Assembly (NCBI GenBank): GCA_902464345.1
Contig: CABQJA010000128.1
Coordinates: 1-6,691, forward strand
DNA length: 6,691 nucleotides
Direction: 5' to 3'
DNA from: an uncultured Clostridium sp.
GTDB lineage: Bacteria > Bacillota > Clostridia > Lachnospirales > Lachnospiraceae
Positions within the stretch are counted from its first letter, which is position 1. Each line of letters begins with the position of its first letter. Below the pieces are notes generated by a model. It ran no database searches. It saw only the letters and a program-made list of their open reading frames with translations, and was not told where the DNA came from. The translations under genes were made by a program, and so were the position numbers. This document shows positions 5,200 through 6,691 of this stretch, piece after piece.

Positions 5200-6657
5200 G
5201 CTTGAATCCGAGTCCTGTTTCATTCGCACGCCAAGGTAAATCAGCATTCCAAGCATAATGATACAAAGTCCGGCAAGAATGTACACCGTCACCCTGAGTA
5301 CCGGGGTATTGTCTGTCTCTTCCGGTACCGGTATGGCTGCCGGTGCCTCTGTCATATCTGCTGCCGGTGCAACCGGCTCCAGTATCTCTGACTCGTGATA
5401 CCGCTGATAGGTCCCCTCCACCGTATCATAGAAATAGAAGCCCGGTTCTCCGTCCAGATTCATCGCATATATCAGAACAATGGAATCATCACCGTTGCAC
5501 ACATAGGATGTCACCGGCGTTCCATTTAAATTCAATTCTGACTTCTGATATCCATCCGGTATTTCAACATCTGCCCCCGGTGTCAGGATCACATATCGGT
5601 TCGCTGCATTTCTTTCTTCTATATATAATGTAAAGTTTTCCGGATTTTCAGTATAAATATACCATTTCCCCTGTTCTTCCGCATCCAGCAGATACATCAG
5701 CTGGAGCTTCTGGTTCGGCGAACGATAGACCGGCACCTTGATTCCCTTATAATCTGTCTCACCAGCGGTAAAACCTTCCGGTGCCTCCACGGTTTCCAGC
5801 TGCTTTGCAGATGCGATCGCATATTCGACTCCGTTTATCGTAACGGTCTGCGCCTCTGCTTCGTCCGGCTCCTGCGCCTCTCCGCAGGTAATATTTAAAA
5901 CATAAGTCTTCTGTGTTCCGTTCTCTGCCGTTACAACAATATATGTCTTATTCTCACCCGGCTCCAGATCATTATTATGTGAAACCGCCACTGTTGCTTT
6001 GGCATCATTCGGTACCGCACTTACTACAATGGAGGTTGTATCCTCCGGCAATGTCACAGAATAAGCCGTAGTTCCAGGCTGGAATGCCGGTGTCAGGGTT
6101 CCCGGTGATATTTCCAGACTCTTTAAGGAGTTATCTCCGGAGCCTTTCAACGCCTCCGTTGTGCCGTCTCCGCTATTACCCCCGGTCTCGGTTGATGCCG
6201 GTGCCTGCGGTGCCGCAACGGTCACTGTGGCTCCCGCATAGCTGATAGTCTGTGCCTCCTCCGCCCAGTTATAAACGCTTCCGCCGGAAGTTGAGATCGT
6301 ACAGCTTCCGTTGGCAATTGCCTTGAAATTCAGAGTTGCTGACAGACTGTTTTCCGTACCACTGGCAAAGCCTGAGATCAATACTGTTCCGCCGCCGCCA
6401 TTTCCCGAGCCGCCGGTATATTCCAGTACCCCGCTATTGTAGGTAACCGCCATGGAATAAGAACCAATGAGTCCATCTGTTGAAATTCGTACCGTAACCG
6501 ATACCGAATCACCGATCCGGAGATTCGTCTGGCTGAGTGCGATCGAGACTTTTGCCTCTGCCGCACTGGCTTTCTGTGGTGCGATTCCTAGGCAAAGCAT
6601 TGCAATCATAAATCCGGCCAGTATTTTCTTCCATTGTTTTCTATTTATTTGTTTCAT
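5191..6657 (-). CDS. Secreted, membrane-anchored protein with cohesin-type and cadherin-like beta-sandwich domains
   Basis: A probable cell-surface protein of 488 residues, function unknown. It has a signal peptide at 1-32 (KQINRKQWKK basic start, hydrophobic AGFMIAMLCLGIA, cleavage after ASA). Next comes a cohesin-like domain at about 36-148 (VSIALSQTNLRIGDSVSVTV, SYSMAVTYNSGVLEYTGG, then LSATLNFKAIANGSCTI), with a glycine-rich loop at 82-90. A Thr/Gly linker leads to a cadherin-like beta-sandwich domain at about 176-258 (SLKSLEISPGTLTPAFQPGT, TAYSVTL, TYIVVTAENG). Residues 270-425 form an aromatic-rich region without a family I can name. A Pro/Ala/Glu-rich stalk (428-450), one membrane helix (457-478) and a short charged tail follow. 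No LPXTG sorting motif or dockerin is visible, so anchoring should be by the helix, with the bulk outside. The ATG has GGAGGA (6671-6666) eight bases upstream; its promoter lies beyond the window. It is not obviously related in function to clpC, but no terminator separates it from gntR. Confidence 0.88.
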   Translation of the reverse strand: MKQINRKQWKKILAGFMIAMLCLGIAPQKASAAEAKVSIALSQTNLRIGDSVSVTVRISTDGLIGSYSMAVTYNSGVLEYTGGSGNGGGGTVLISGFASGTENSLSATLNFKAIANGSCTISTSGGSVYNWAEEAQTISYAGATVTVAAPQAPASTETGGNSGDGTTEALKGSGDNSLKSLEISPGTLTPAFQPGTTAYSVTLPEDTTSIVVSAVPNDAKATVAVSHNNDLEPGENKTYIVVTAENGTQKTYVLNITCGEAQEPDEAEAQTVTINGVEYAIASAKQLETVEAPEGFTAGETDYKGIKVPVYRSPNQKLQLMYLLDAEEQGKWYIYTENPENFTLYIEERNAANRYVILTPGADVEIPDGYQKSELNLNGTPVTSYVCNGDDSIVLIYAMNLDGEPGFYFYDTVEGTYQRYHESEILEPVAPAADMTEAPAAIPVPEETDNTPVLRVTVYILAGLCIIMLGMLIYLGVRMKQDSDSSLT

Positions 6658-6691
6658 ATGCTTATTCCTCCATTTCCCGGTGGTACCTTAC

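Noticed and set aside
6378..6566. A 62-codon minus-strand frame inside the cohesin gene
   Set aside because: It lies in an alternate frame wholly within a gene with a clear signal peptide and domains; no independent start signal is visible.

Overview
This looks like a chromosomal segment from a Gram-positive clostridium, most likely family Lachnospiraceae. That is inference. It rests on a ClpC-type (not ClpB-type) Clp ATPase followed by radA, a membrane-anchored cohesin plus cadherin-like surface protein of a kind common in that family, strong AGGAGG ribosome binding sites, and moderate GC with an AT-rich intergenic region. Species cannot be told from the window.

All five credible genes lie on the minus strand and read right to left: a secreted, membrane-anchored cohesin/cadherin-like protein (6657-5191), a short GntR regulator of the YtrA type (5139-4654), clpC (4607-2145), an uncharacterised 138-residue all-beta-looking protein (2003-1587), and radA (1575-217). 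An intrinsic terminator follows radA at 207-175. The leftmost 100 bases hold no gene but carry a dense same-orientation array of DnaA-box sequences (two perfect TTATCCACA plus three one-mismatch copies), next to a G-poor, T-rich tract.

Transcription appears to be organised as follows. A promoter (TTGACA, 17 bp, TAGCAT) sits at the end of the cohesin gene and drives gntR-clpC. A perfect 7+7 inverted repeat covers its -10 element and is a good candidate operator for the GntR protein itself. No terminator is visible between the cohesin gene and gntR, nor between gntR and clpC. A second promoter (TAGCCA, 17 bp, TATAAT) right after clpC drives the small gene plus radA. These two are tightly coupled, since the radA Shine-Dalgarno overlaps the upstream stop codon.

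The classical Firmicute order is ctsR-mcsA-mcsB-clpC-radA. Here the clpC-radA core is kept, but a GntR/YtrA regulator occupies the place of CtsR, McsA and McsB, and an unknown gene sits between clpC and radA. The functional theme is proteolytic quality control (ClpC, with ClpP elsewhere) and recombination repair (RadA). The most interesting points are the rewired control of clpC, the orphan protein in the clpC-radA interval, and the DnaA-box array at the left edge, whose role (origin, DnaA titration, or DnaA-controlled promoter) depends on what lies beyond the window.
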